Shown here: piece after piece, positions 10,261-23,285 of the stretch
How the letters are laid out: each line of letters opens with the position of its first letter
Numbering within the stretch: the stretch's first letter is position 1
Source: Sycobia sp. Sy_11
Taxonomy: Eukaryota; Arthropoda; Insecta; Hymenoptera; Epichrysomallidae
Assembly (NCBI GenBank): GCA_018907035.1
Contig: JACCIC010000224.1
Span: 711,001-775,000 of the forward strand
Direction: 5' to 3'
DNA: 64,000 bases
The notes under the pieces: generated by a model
What the model was told of the DNA's origin: nothing
What the model saw: the letters and a program-made list of their open reading frames with translations, nothing else
Databases searched by the model: none
Position numbers and translations under genes: made by a program

Positions 10261-10599
10261 CACTGCATTTGATATATTTTTACTATTTTATTTTTTCCTA
10301 TGCAGGAAAATAATTGAATATTGCAGTTTAAAACTTTGAAATGCGAATATGATTTCACAGGATGTTCTGAAAGAATAAAGTTACTAAATCACTTCTGAAA
10401 TTGACTTTATACGTATCAGATTTTTCACTTGCTATTAAATTGGCAGATTGCGAAATTATTTAAAGATCAAGGTGGCTCCGCTGTACGCTCGTACATATAA
10501 AGGGTTCTGTTGAATTTCTGAAAATTAATTTAAGAAAAATTAATATAAGAATTTCGTAATCTGGATACATATCATGATATCATCATCGTCATATCATTG

Positions 10600-10673
10600 T
10601 ATATTAATTTATAAAAATAAAGCGAGCTTTTGTTTGAACACCTTTAGCAAAAAACAACTGATTGTTCGGAAAT

Positions 10674-10716
<43 letters not shown>

Positions 10717-10745
10717 TATATAATCTTTGGAAGGATATAGGCTAT
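10600..10745 (+). repeat. Dispersed Helitron/HINE-like repeat, first-block fragment with (TA)n
   Basis: Contains TTAATTTATAAAAATAAAGC, then a (TA)n run (10676-10714), then GGAAGGATATAGGCTA. In this copy a TA tract sits inside the block where copies 1 and 3 have only short AT-rich sequence. Confidence 0.5.
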
Positions 10746-10798
10746 ATTGTTTTTTTTTAATTCAACAAAAAAAGTTGGAAAACTAGGAAGTTACCCTA

Positions 10799-10846
10799 CC
10801 AAAAATTTGTTTCAGATTCTACGGAGGTGATCATAAACAAGGACAG
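10799..10846 (+). repeat. TIR-element arm, left half, interrupted by a LINE
   Basis: TTTCAGATTCTACGGAGGTGATCATAAACAAGGACAG matches the arms at 57286-57420 and (minus) 56859-56995 and 31837-32290 (quoted in pieces: AGATTCT, GGTGAT, AACAAGGACAG). Its last 10 bases, ACAAGGACAG, are the left target duplication of the LINE. Confidence 0.7.
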
Positions 10847-13800
10847 ATTTTTAATCATGACTCTTTCTCTTTTAGTCGATTTAACTCCGCTAACGGTAGG
10901 AAAAGTAATATTGATTTAATTTTCTCAATAGTTGATCTTGTAGGAAAAATAGATACGGCTACATATGACGAGACTTATGGATCCAATCATTACCCTGTCC
11001 TAGCTTCACTATCCGCCGGTAAAAACTCGTACTCAAAAAAATCTTATAAAGTTAAGTCCTTACGTACTGACTGGACTAAAGTATTGGAAGGGCTCGCTGA
11101 TAAATTCTTAACTTTCTTCAGTAATAAATATTGCACCTCCTCGGCAAGTAAAAAATATAAGATCTTTATAGATCAAATCACGCAAATAGCTAAGTCCAAC
11201 ACCCCAATACAAAATCAAAATAAAAAAACATATAAATATCGAAACCCGGTTATATGGTGGGACGCCGATTGCGATAGAATTCTCCGCCTAAGAAAAGTCG
11301 TTTTTAAAATATCGAATTTTTCAAAATCGCTCGATGATTATATTCAGTATAAAAAATATATTGCCATTGTTAGAAAAACTTTCAAACAAAAAAAAGAAGG
11401 AAAACTTTACAAAATTTTCCGCTTCAATCCACTTTCGTACCGATCAAACTTACGTCTGGAACAGGCTAAAAATTTTAAAAAATAAGTGGATTACAACTAA
11501 CTCTACAATTTCACAGAACACCACAAATGCGTACAAATTAGAAAAAGCTATGAATAAAATCTCACCTGACTGGGTCCTTGACAATCCGAAATGGCTACCC
11601 GAATGCCAAATGAATGAATTTCTCAGCAAGCCTTTCCAATTTAGCGAATTAAATGTCGCACTTCAATCCAGAAATGCTAGCTCATCGCCCGGTATCGATG
11701 GCATCGATTATGATATCATTAAAAGATTACCAATAAATTATAAATTGATCTTATTAGATATATTTAACGAAATTTTTGTGAATGGCGACTTTCCTGAGGA
11801 TTGGAGAAAGCAATTTATGCACCTTATTAAAAAATCAGAAGGAAAAAATTATAGACCCATTGCACTAACATCGTGCCTCTGCAAATTATTTGAAATTCTT
11901 ATTAAAAATCGTTTACTATGGTATATGGAATCTAATAATCTACTTAATCCAATCCAATCAGGATTTCGCAAAGGGCAATCATGCACGGACAACCTTACAA
12001 ATCTTGTACTTACGATTGAAGATGAATTTAGAACAAAACAGCACGTACTAGGCGCTTTTCTAGATATTACTTCCGCTGTCGATAATGTTGATTGTAAATT
12101 ACTCCTAAAAATACTAGCTGAAAACGAATGCCCAATAAACATAATTAAATTTGTTAATTTTATAATACATGAAAGAGAAATGTACACAGGTTTTATTGTA
12201 GATTAAATCTATCAATATACTCAAAACAAACCTTTCAGAGCTCGGCTTTGAGATAACACCTAATAAATCCGCTCTTATACATTTTAATAAACCGGGAATT
12301 GAAACGTACACATTAAAATAGACGACATAACTATAAAATCATGTGGAACATTAAAATATCTTGGGGTTATTTTAGACTATACTCTATGCTTCCAAGCCCA
12401 TATGACCGCTCTAAAGAATAAGTGCCTCAAAAACATGAATATTATCAAATTCCTAAGAGAAACATGGTGGGGAGCTGACCCGGAAACACTGCTAACTCTG
12501 TACAAGAGCTATATATGCTCAAAAGTTGACTACGCCAGCTATATATATTTTCCCCGCAAAACGCTGCAAATACAAAGTTTAGAAAGAATACAGTACGCAG
12601 CTATAATACATGCACTAGGCTTTCGCAACAGCACGCCCACTAACTTTAATAGCAGAATCCAAACTTACCTATCTGTATGAGCGAAGCAAGCATCTTTGTC
12701 TTACATACGTATCAAAAATATTATCTAACACTAGCTTACCGCTATGCCTGACTCTACAAAGATATATTAACAAATGTAACTAGCCGAAGAAAAGAGAGAG
12801 ACTCATTTGTAAGTGCATACACGAACCCTTTTTAAACACTCTTCACACGCAAGACTATTACAACTTGTATAAATACGATTATAACACGATTTTCTTAAAT
12901 ATAAAAATTAATACGTAACTAGGAATACAACTAAAAAACTCACCTACTGTTAAAGATAGCAATGATAAAATCGCAGAACTTATCAACGCAAAAAAAGCAC
13001 TCGCTATTTTTACCGACGGGAGTAAAATCACAAATGCGCCCTCAGTAGGCTCAGCCTGCGTAAGCACACAGATAAACTATATAAAAACTCGGTCTCTACA
13101 TAAGAACGCGTCAATTTTCACTGCTGAAAGCATAGCTCTTAGTGATGCGCTCGACCTTGCTATTCAAAAGACAAATACGAGCATACTAATTTTTTGTGAC
13201 TCCCTTAACCTTCTGCAAAAACTCGATTCTAAAAAAAAAGTATTAAAACCAATGCCTACAAATATGATATCAAGGAGAAAATTAAAAAATTTGTAAATTT
13301 AAACAGGTACGAGAAAAAAATTGATTTTATTTGGATACCTTCACATATAGGGATAATTGGCAGTGAAAAAGCTGATATTGAAGCAAAAGAGGCAACCAAA
13401 CGTTCCCCTGATAAGGCACTGCACTTACCGTTCTCGGACTTACGAAACATATTCAAAGAGGCATCTCAAACAAACTCTAGCTCGGCGGCCCGTAAACTTC
13501 GACAAATCAAAGGACGCGAATACTTCCAACACTATTGTAATACTAAGGTTCAACCTTGGTTTCACAAAAGTCAACTTGGTCGAGAGTATATAACAATAAT
13601 CAACAGATGTCGAGCAAATCATTACCATTTAGCTACCTCTCTGAAAAGAGTAAATGTAATTGACAAAATGAATGTCAATGCCTCATGCCCCTGTGGCGAT
13701 GCTTACCAAGATCTGAATCATATGTTATTCCAATGCCCATCCTACAACCACCAACGAGTAGTATTAATCAAAGAACTGGCGAGAGCGGGAATGTACTTAC

Positions 13801-14006
13801 CTCTATGCACCACCTCGTTAATTTATGAAGCTAAGCTATCACTGTACAATATTATTATTAAATTCTTTAAAGCCTGTAACTTAAAAATTTAATGTATTCA
13901 TAACTTGTACTGCGATATCTCATGTATATTTAGACAGAATGGTATCTTTTAGCTAAATAACTTCCGAATGGAAGTTAGAAAGCTTAAATAAAAAAAAAAA
14001 AAAAAT
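10847..14006 (+). mobile_element. Second non-LTR retrotransposon (RT plus RNase H), 5'-truncated
   Basis: Flanked by ACAAGGACAG at 10837-10846 and 14009-14018, a 10-bp target duplication; it ends in poly(A) at about 13990-14005. The 5' truncation falls inside the APE endonuclease. The domain order APE, RT, RNase H and a terminal CCHC-like motif points to the I/R1/LOA-type superfamily of LINEs that retain RNase H. Composition is AT-rich like the host, unlike the LINE at 1578. Multiple stops and deletions make it inactive. Confidence 0.85.
10853..13892 (+). pseudogene. LINE ORF2 remnant: APE C-terminus, RT, RNase H
   Basis: Pieces in order: end of the APE domain with SNIDLIF and GSNHYPV (about 10910-11020); a connector open at 11084-11485; a frame change in an A-rich run near 11390; RT at 11334-12206 with SSPGIDGIDYDII, NYRPIALTSCLCKLFE, SGFRKGQSCTDN and LGAFLDITSAVDNVD (motif A). 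A deletion then joins about 12206 to the region after motif C, so YADD is missing. The thumb follows at 12402-12680, then an RNase H domain (about 12990-13410) whose acidic residues are visible in FTDGS, TAES, CDSL and SEKAD, with WIPSHIG. The C-terminus carries CPCGDAYQDLNHMLFQC (about 13686). Confidence 0.82.
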
Positions 14007-14008
14007 AC

Positions 14009-14105
14009 ACAAGGACAGTCTGACTGTCATTATTTTAGCTAATATATGACATTATAATGACTGTAAGACCGATAAAAATATTTATTAATTTTATCCATTC
14101 TAAAT
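14009..14105 (+). repeat. TIR-element arm, right half, continuing after the LINE
   Basis: Begins with the second ACAAGGACAG and continues TCTGACTGTCATTATT to CTGTAAGACCGATAAAAAT. It joins seamlessly to 10799-10846 if the LINE and one target copy are removed, and matches the arms at 31.8, 56.9 and 57.3 kb. Confidence 0.75.
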
Positions 14106-14355
14106 ATTATTTTATGTAAATATATAATTATTATTATAAATTGCATTTATATTGTTTGTTAAATAATTGATTATATAAATCTAATTTAATAAACGAAATG
14201 CATACATGAATAATCTCGAACTCTATTTAGAATGTGTTATTAGAAATTATATATTTACCATGAACATATAACATTAACACATTCTTTTACATATTTTAAG
14301 TATAGTTTTAATGGAAACAATATGTAAAGTTAAACAATAAATTACAAGAGCGTTA

Positions 14356-14408
<53 letters not shown>

Positions 14409-15712
14409 CTTAAGGTATACTAGCACATATTATAAACAACTTTTATTGTTAACATACAATAAAATTTCAGTTAACGAAATTAACAATATTTTGCTATTCG
14501 TCTGTATTATTTCCACTTTGAGTTTTACATTGTGACTGACTCATTTTGTGGAAGATCTATTCTCTTGAACACAGATTTTCCTTTTGTACATTCTTTATTG
14601 ATATTATGAAGGTCGGATGATTATAAAATTACAATTATTAAAGATTCCTCATTGAAATATTCATTCATAAAATGATTTCTTTCTGAACTTCAAAGCGACA
14701 CCTGTTTTGTCTAAAGTAAATTAAATTTTTTTATAAAAATGATATTTTTATCGAATAGTATTCAAGTTTTGGTTAAGTATTGCGTCATGTCCGAAGATTC
14801 GGCTCAGAAAACATGTTTTTCTGGCCTCATTTTTCAAGCTCAGCTTATCTTTGATTTTCTCGATGGCTTCTAGTATTACAATATTTGTATGTAGTGCGAT
14901 GCAGCGATGAGTTAAGCTTTAATATTTTATTTTTTCGTTTTTATTCTAATAATTTTCTTTTCTTTCTACTACTTACATATTTATTATTTATGAAATGAAT
15001 TTAGGTTCATAACATTTTATTTGTTGAAATCGCATAGCTAATATGTATATAATCTTAAATAAAAGGTATTTGTCGTAAACACTTTACTATGCTGAGCATT
15101 CGTTACGATCAATAGAATTTTTCTGTTATTTCTTTATTGAAATGAACTAAACCAGACAACTATCCTTGAAAAGTGTTCATAACTCTTCAACAAGAAAATA
15201 TGATTGGTTGTCGTTGAATAAACATTGAAGAGACTAGACTTGCGAAATAACCCATTTGAAGTCATCAAGGAAATCCTGAACAAGTGGAAGAGTAACTAAA
15301 CAATATTATATTTTAACTTTCGTTTAATGAGAAACAATAAAATATTTTCTGTACCAAACTTATCGAATTATTTCCTCTAAATTAACTATTAACTATGGTT
15401 TTTATTATATATTGACGAAAATTATTAAAATCTAAATTCATGTTTAGAACCTATGATCGTCCCCTTGTTAAAGTGAAGGACAAGCAAATGGATAGGCAAT
15501 GGATCTCAGTTAATTGACTTAGACAAGCGCCTCGTTAAATATGTATAAAGTTTTCTTGTTCAATAATACAAGGTTGAAAAGCATACCCTTAGATAAAATT
15601 CTATATTAATAAATTCAACGTATTAACTATTATTAGTTAACTTCAAGAATCAGTGCTCGATTGATTTAAGGATAAAGTGCTCCATTGCCATCACATTTTA
15701 TAATGCATAATA
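14106..15712. other. AT-rich intergenic sequence with (TA)n
   Basis: Holds a (TA)n run at 14357-14404. No ORF or repeat with a recognisable family. Confidence 0.5.
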
Positions 15713-15714
15713 TA

Positions 15715-16807
15715 TTGGTTGTGCAAGTAGGTTTGCAAAATTTTTCAAAATATGGCGAGACCAGTGGGTCCCAGTCAGAAATGTCAGGCCTCATGTGTTA
15801 TATTTGTAGATTTTGTATCTGTCAATAACTTTTCAGCATTATATTTGAGCATTTCTTTCAGTGTCATTTATTTTATCGAGCAAATTAATGGCAAGTTTCC
15901 AATCAAATAAACGCAATTGCGAGAAGCACTGCTTCTATTCTTTAAGATGAAGAAAAGTGCGGCTGAGGTCTATCGTTTGCTTTTGGAAACTTATGGGACA
16001 AAATATATTGATGAATGAACGTGCCATGAATGTTTCAAACGGTTCAAAAGTGGTGGTTTTGGTGTTGAAGACAAACATCGTTCCAGAAAACCGAAAAGTT
16101 TTGAAGACGAGGAATTAGATGCTTTTCTGTACGTGTATCCGTGTCAGATTCAAGAAGAACTTCCTGCATCGTTGGGCATGATGCAACAAGTCGTTTCTTG
16201 TGTCTAAAAGCATTCAAAAGGTTGAAAACTGGGTGCCGTATGAATTGAAACCAAAAGATATCAAACAGCGACTTTGCATGTCCGAAATGTTGTTGCAACG
16301 ATATAAAAATAAATCATTTTTGCATCGTATTGTGACTGGTGATGGATCATGAAAATGGATTTATTATGATAATGGCAATCGCAAAAAATTATATACGAAG
16401 CCCAGCGAGCCCACCCAATCGACACTGTAACGAAATATTCAAATAAATAAGGTAATGCTCTGCATATGGTGGGATCAAAAGGGTGTTGTATACTAAGAAC
16501 TGCTTGTGGGTAGTCAAGCCATCAAAGGACTATCGTGTCGAACCCAACTTATTCATTTGAAACGACTATTACAGGGAAAACAGCCAGAATATGAAATCAG
16601 GCATAATATTGGAATTGGCTCAAAACCTTCTTGAGCTCGAATAGCGAGAAATTTTTTTGATCTAGATTTTATAAATTTTTGGAAAATTGGAAAAGTTATA
16701 GCTTTTGATAGATGATACTTTGAATAATAGATATTTAACAATGTTTTCATAATAAAAACGCACATTTTTGAAAAAAATAACGCTGGAAACTTACTTGTAC
16801 TTCGATT
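15715..16807 (+). mobile_element. mariner element, internally deleted and mutated
   Basis: Left inverted terminal repeat (ITR) TTGGTTGTGCAAGTAGGTTT at 15715 next to TATA; the right end has GGAAACTTACTTGTACTTCG (about 16786-16805), an imperfect inverted match. Between them are scattered mariner transposase pieces: KKSAAEVYRLLLETYGTKYIDE (N-terminal helix-turn-helix, about 15950-16018), ENWVPYELKPKDIKQRLCMS (about 16225) and HRIVTGDGS, a stop, then KWIYYDNGNRKK (about 16325). After WWDQKGVVY (about 16470) the sequence jumps to the 3' end, so the later two catalytic Asp regions are missing. Several stops; inactive. Confidence 0.8.
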
Positions 16808-18177
16808 GAACAGTAAAAATTATATAAAATTTTATACAATATTAGGGATAAGGCTCGGTCCAACTTGCGGCTAGAAATACCATATTACGTTACATAATAT
16901 CCTACAGAAAAAATATAAAGATGATAATTTTGATTCGATCCACTGAATTTTCCAGTTAGCACATTGTTAAAGAACATTAGAACCAAAAAGAAATTTATTG
17001 ACGATTAATCCGTATAATTGATGGAACACAGTATAATCAATTAATTGTCTAAAAGATCGTAGAATGAAGACAGTTTGATTAGATTCAGATTAAATTAAAT
17101 CAATCTGAAATTTGAAGGTAAATCGAATAATGTAATTGTATTCATTAAATATACAGAATTTCTTTTGTTAAATTAAGATTCAAAAGATTATTCTTTCGTA
17201 AACTTCAATTAAAAATTTTTTTGAACGTAATGAATCCTTGTACTCCATTAACTTTACAAGGCCGGCATTTGGTAATTTTAATTTCTCTAAGAAAATGAGT
17301 ACAAATACTATTCCATACCATGAATTGATCATGTGGAAAGAATCACTTAAAATAAATTTGATCTATTGGCACGGATGCAAGCTTAAAGATTAATTCCATG
17401 TGCTCTACTCTTCATAAAACGACAATTCGTTTCCAAAAAGAAATGGGGGATTCTAAATGCCATTTTAAAATTTGTACTTTCCAAAAGAGAAAATCCTTTA
17501 TGATACTAAAATTCATGTAGTCGAGCTAGATATTTCCTAATGAAATTCTAAATTATATTTTATAAGTATAATGAAAGATTTCCATTTTTATACTGTATAT
17601 TATCCAGAATATTGATCTATAATTTTGAATTTGGAAAATATAATTGCAGATTCGTAATAGCGGATCCAAAAAACCTCACTGTAACCTTCTTTAGGTTCAA
17701 ATAAAAAATAATTTTGGAACCAATATATTGGTTTACCAGTCTGATAATGTTGATAGTGATATTTTATAAAATTGTAGCGTTTAGCACATTTGTTGCTCTA
17801 ATTACAATGCGATATAGATCCAACAACTGGTAATTGGTTACAAAAATACTTAAATGAACCCTTACACGCTGTGTATGAAATAAAGAAATAAGTGAAACAG
17901 TTTAGGAATATATTAATAATAATTACAATAGAAACACAAAAAATTATAAATTAATATATAATACCAAATAGCAAAAGATTAGATACAGTTAAAAGTATAC
18001 AAATTCTCAGAACAAAAAATAATTATATGAAGTCATTACTTATTAATTATATTACCTTTCTTATTCATAAATTAACTACCACATTATAATATAGATTTAT
18101 TATGTATGGACTCATTTTTTCCTCGAATAATTAAGATAATCCCACATAACGACGTCAATCATACATAAATATACTAC
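16808..18177. other. AT-rich intergenic sequence
   Basis: No supported gene or repeat family seen between two mariner copies. Confidence 0.5.
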
Positions 18178-19391
18178 TGTGTACAAATATGAGTAAGAAT
18201 TTATTTATAACTTCTGAAATCTTTATTTATTCTTCTGAATCTAATAACACCCCTCAAAATAATCCTTCCAGGTGAAATGCAACGGTGCCAATGCTTTTTC
18301 CAATTTTCAAAACAATTTTTATACTCATATTCCGAAATGACCATCAGTTCGTTCTTCAATGCGGCTTTTATTTCGTCAATTGAATCAAAATCGTGTCCCT
18401 GAACAGCCAGAAGTCACAGGGTCTAAATCAGGCGAATACGATGGGTGGGAACGATATTCATTGAAGTTTTGAAATGTTCATGTAAAATCCATATATTTTG
18501 TGAGCTGGTGCATTATCGTGCTGCAAAAACCAAGAGTTGTCTTTCTATAAATCCGTCCTTTTGACACGAATAGCTTCCCGTCAACGACGTCTAACAGTCA
18601 AATAATATTCTGTGTTAACCATTGGACCGATTGAAAGGAATTTATAATGCACCACACCACGATATTCGAAGAAAACAAAGAGCATAATTTTGATTTTTGA
18701 GTGTCTTTGGCGTGATTTTTTCGATCTGCGCTTTCCTTTGACACGATATTCGCTCGACTAATCGATTGTTTTTGGATTGTAAGTGTAGACCTAAGTCTCA
18801 TATCCGGTTATTATGCATTCCATCTTGTCCTGATAGTCCGAAAGCATCGTTTCAGAGACTCCAGGTACAAAATGTCTTTCAAAATGGTGTTGACTGACCC
18901 ATTTGAAATTCTAACAATATCAGCAAGCGCTCTATTAGTCAACTGACCATTTTTCGGAACCAATTCTTTGATTTTGACGACGTGCAGCCCATCAATAGAT
19001 ATTCTTGGTCGCCTTTGTTGGGCTTACTCTTCAACGCGTTCTCGATCTGTTGTGAAAAATTTGTGCCAATTTAAAGCATTTGCTCTTGACATTGATTTAT
19101 CACCAAAGGACTTGTGCAACATTCTGAACGTTTCAGCGGCCGATAGTTCATTCGCGCACAAAATGTAATCGTACTTCTTTGTTGAATAATTTCAGACATT
19201 ATAAAAATCAAAGAGACAACTTTTCTTTGCTCACAAAATACAAGCGGAACTATATGACAAATGAAGATAATTGCGTGAAATTTGGTACAAATAACTCTGA
19301 CAGTACTACCAACTTAAAAATAAAAATATTTGTCCGAATCGATAAACCCGGGAAGTTTGCATTGAAAAGTCTCACTCATATTTATACACAG
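18178..19391 (-). mobile_element. mariner element, family A copy 1
   Basis: Imperfect ITRs: TGTGTACAAATATGAGTAAG at 18178 and CTCACTCATATTTATACACA ending at 19390. Minus-strand transposase pieces read, from the right end inward: RSYDYILCANELSAAETFRM, KIKELVPKNGQLTNRALADI, NPKTIDXSSEYRVKGKR and KIKIMLFVFFEYRGVVHYKF (X = altered), then HDNAPAHK and CDFW near the left end. Stops and frameshifts throughout. Overall layout matches the copy at 46464-47719. Confidence 0.8.
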
Positions 19392-19780
19392 CGGTATACC
19401 AACGTCCGATCACTTTGTTGTTTTGTATACTTCTTTAGTTTATACTAGTTATTCAGAATAGCTTGCCAGTCGAAACTGCAATCTATAGAAAAAATAATCT
19501 CGTGAAACTATGCAAGTATTTTTTTATATCTTATCTTGAATAATGAATATTAAAACAACAAAAAAGAAAGAAAACTTAATTATAGCAATCGATAGTACCA
19601 TTTCTAATATTTATAAAAAACAATTATAACATTTTTACAAAATAATTTAAAAGTAGATTTTCATAATTATTTTCAATAACAAGGAGACCAAAGAATTTTC
19701 TCAACCACATACTTTATTACATGGTTATAAAGTGTACAATTTATAATAAAGACAATTATTTGAACAATTTCAGCTTTGAT
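19392..19780. other. AT-rich intergenic sequence
   Basis: Nothing recognisable before the (AC)n tract. Confidence 0.5.
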
Positions 19781-19805
19781 GTACACACACACACTCACAC
19801 ACACA

Positions 19806-19836
<31 letters not shown>

Positions 19837-19840
19837 GCGT
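19781..19840. repeat. Compound (AC)n-(CG)n alternating tract
   Basis: An (AC)n run with one CT interruption passes directly into nine CG dinucleotides (about 19822-19839). This is about 60 bases of nearly perfect purine-pyrimidine alternation, the classical Z-DNA-prone sequence type. Confidence 0.9.
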
Positions 19841-19851
19841 AATACTGATTT

Positions 19852-20005
19852 GTTATTAAAATAAGAAATGTTAAAAACAGCTATACTTACTTAATTATTT
19901 TATCTTGTAAAAACCTATTTGCAAGAACAAATAAACACAACTACTATGTATTATAAAAGGCATTCTATAGATTTTTATAGAATTTCAGGTTTGACCTATA
20001 TATAC

Positions 20006-20065
<60 letters not shown>

Positions 20066-20190
20066 TTTTAAATCAAAATAAATATTATGAACAGTTATAC
20101 TTACTTCTTCATCTTATCTTATAAAAACTTATCTACAAGAACAAATAAACAGAGCTATTTTTTATTATAAAAGGCATTTGATAGATTGTA
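19852..20190 (+). repeat. Direct duplication around a (TA)n tract
   Basis: Segment 19852-19985 recurs at about 20065-20185. Shared landmarks: TATACTTACTT, ATCTTGTAAAAACC versus ATCTTATAAAAACT, AAGAACAAATAAACA, and TTATAAAAGGCATT. The copies are separated by a TA-rich tract (19997-20061). Confidence 0.7.
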
Positions 20191-22338
20191 TCATACTTTA
20201 TGAGTCGAAGGTAGCTCAACATTATTAAAACTATTTGAACATTACTAACTTATATTTTATAATTATGAAAAAAAATATATATATTTTGTTACTTTATAAC
20301 CTCATTTGCAATAACAGTTTGACTAATTCTACTCCATATAAGGTAAGTTATAAATAGTTAAAATTATAATATTTCATCTATATATATTTAACAATTATAT
20401 AATAATAATATAAACAATTTAAATTTCATAAATTAAATAGTAGTTTTTATAATCTTACTCTCTGCTTTTTTTCATTATTATTCATATTGCATGTTTCATT
20501 TAGGTGAGAAAATCTTGCATGTGAAGTGCCTATTTCGTTCACTAAATGAAGAACAATTCCGAATCCTTACACGTACCAAACACTGTTACAAACATATTTG
20601 TAAAATAATTGAAAATGCAGTAGGCCTTTATTATTCGCTTAATCGGTGAATTCCTTTCAAGTTTAAAGTTTTGAATTTATTTTTAAATTATTATTTTTTC
20701 CTAGTAACTTATAGCTGCAAATCTGTCTAATAAAATGTTGATCTTAATGTTATCAAATATTGCTCTTATATCTAGAAACGGAGTAAATTCTTCCATTTTC
20801 GACTTTTAATACTTTTAATACTAATAATAATTTTAATACTTGGATCTAGAAGATTATTAACACTTAATTTTTCTTTCCTGAATCCATATTTCTAATTTGA
20901 GATAGTTTATTTGGTCTCAATCCACAAGTCACTCTAGCAGGTATTTAATTAAATTCTCAAATAAATTATATAGGCTTAAAAAATAATTATATAGGCTTAT
21001 GTTAGTGTTATTTATTTGAAAATGATGTCATTGCTTTTATAAATAAAATGAATAAATATTTATTTCCAAGAAGGAGATTTGTCATTAATAGTTTACATAT
21101 ACTTATATATTTCGATCAATATCAATCTGGTAGGAGTTTTTTTAGAATTTTTAAAGGAATTATATTTAATTGTAGAGTTAGTTTTTCATGGAGAATTGAT
21201 ATTGAGCACTTTTTATATGTGAAAGCAATATTAATCTCCGAAAAATGAAATCGGTTCTTAAGCAAAATTTTTTCTGTTAATTTAGAAAATCAAAAGGATT
21301 TATTTCCTCTCATACTGAACTTATCTTATTTAAAGTTTCTTTAACTTAAATATTATATATATTCTACAGTAGATCGTATTTAAGCTTCAATCCACATATT
21401 TTCTTCAATGCTGCATATTGTAACATAACACACAGTGAGTGTTTCTATACAGAATAGAGAAAAGGGTATATATCATATGTTTGAAAATAATATTAATACA
21501 TCTGCCAACAATACCTGCCGAAGTACGCGGTAGCAAACTGTTTTTAATGAATAAAATACAGTTTTTACGGAATTTATGAGAAAAATAAATTTATTAAAAT
21601 ATCGTCTGAGATGGATGCTATAGTGTGGAAGAAGGAACCTTTGTTCGAACAATTTAGTTCGTCGACGAGAAGACTTTAGAATAGCTTGTAGCTCCATAGT
21701 AAAGTTTCATAAAAAAATATATTCTAAACCATCATCACTGGGGTGTATTTTTCAACATCATGGAGCATCAAGAACAGTTTTCTTATATTATTATTATCAA
21801 TATCTTATATTATTAATCATCAATATTTTATATTATTAATCATCAATATTATGAAATTAATATCGGATCTCTGTCTATGGATGATATCTCTGAGTTTCTA
21901 CGGGCGATACAAATATTTGGTATCGCATTATTATTAAATTAATTTTAGCATCCATATTTTTGCACGTACATTATATTAACATCGCGAATATAAGTGCGAC
22001 AGGTGCATCATATCTCTCTCATACGTGATTAAAAGTATCCCATACCTCTGGAGCAAGCTAAATTCCATTGCAGTGGCTGTTTTTTAATATATTGTAGAAT
22101 TTTATAGAATTTCAATTGTACGAAAATCCCTGTTCTGTTTTACTCGCTTTGCCAGTAATCATCAAGTTCGTAGTAGCCAAACTTATATGTAAATTATCAA
22201 TGTCTTATAAAAAATTGTAATTTTATAATATTCGTACATAACAACTAGTGTAGGATCTAACCGTGACAGATCATGTTGCCAGAAGAAGTTCGTATAAATA
22301 TCTATCTGAATATAGAGGGTCTAACAAGGAGGAGCAGG

Positions 22339-22339
<1 letters not shown>
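20191..22339. other. AT-rich intergenic sequence
   Basis: No gene found. A short tandem array of TATTATTAATCATCAATATT-like units lies at about 21782-21852. Confidence 0.5.

Positions 22340-22394
<55 letters not shown>
22340..22394. repeat. (AC)n-(AT)n compound microsatellite, left flank of a mariner
   Basis: (AC)n changes to (AT)n and ends at the mariner left ITR. Confidence 0.9.
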
Positions 22395-22395
<1 letters not shown>

Positions 22396-22396
22396 A

Positions 22397-23285
22397 GAGG
22401 GCGGTTCAGTAAGTACCCTTGTTAGAAATGCAGACATTATTTTTTCAAAAACATTTTTTTTATTTTTCAACATAGTCACTTTTTAAAAAGATATAATTCT
22501 CCCAACGTTCTAACCATTGTTTAAACCCTCCAAAAAACAGGTTTTTTTCTTGACGATGACTTCTTCGTTTGAGCTAAATTTTTTTTCCGCAAGCCATTTC
22601 TTCATGTTAGGGAATAAGAAATCGCAGCGAGCCAGATCGCATGAATACGGAGGGTGCGACAGCAATTGACAACGCAATTCATGCAGTTTGGTGGTGACAA
22701 CTGCAGACGAATGTTCTGGTGCGTTATCGTTATTAAATAACACATTTTTTCACCAAACGTATCCGTGTCTCCTTCAATTTTTTGCCTAAGCGATCCAATA
22801 ACTCACTGCAATATTGTCCAGTAATCGTTCTTCTTTTTTCTAAAAAGTCCATCAAGATGATGCTCTTCACATCCCAAAAAATCGTCGCCATGACCTTTCC
22901 GGCCGATGGGACCATCTTCACCTTCTATGGAGCAGATTCACCGCGAGAAATCCATTGTTTTGATTGTTGCTAGTTTCTGGCGTATAATGCTAAAGGTCCA
23001 GGTTTCATCAACATTGACTACTAGACGCAAAAAGTCCTGCGGATGTCGCTTAAAATGTTCCAAACACTGCTTCGAAGTTAACAGCTGCTTCCGCTTGTTG
23101 TTTACCGTGAGCAATCGCGGAACTCACCGACAATTCTTTCATAGCAAACTTATCATGTAAAATATTTCTATCAATCAGTCTGAAATTTGTTTTGGCATCG
23201 TTTGGTAGATGGCAGCACACGATAATAACACAAGTTTCCCTAAGGAATGTTCTCTGTCTTCAAACACGGGTACTTATTGAACGGC

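Noticed and set aside
22340..22394. CRISPR-like regular repeat
   Set aside because: Simple dinucleotide repeat without spacers. No CRISPR-like array exists in the window.
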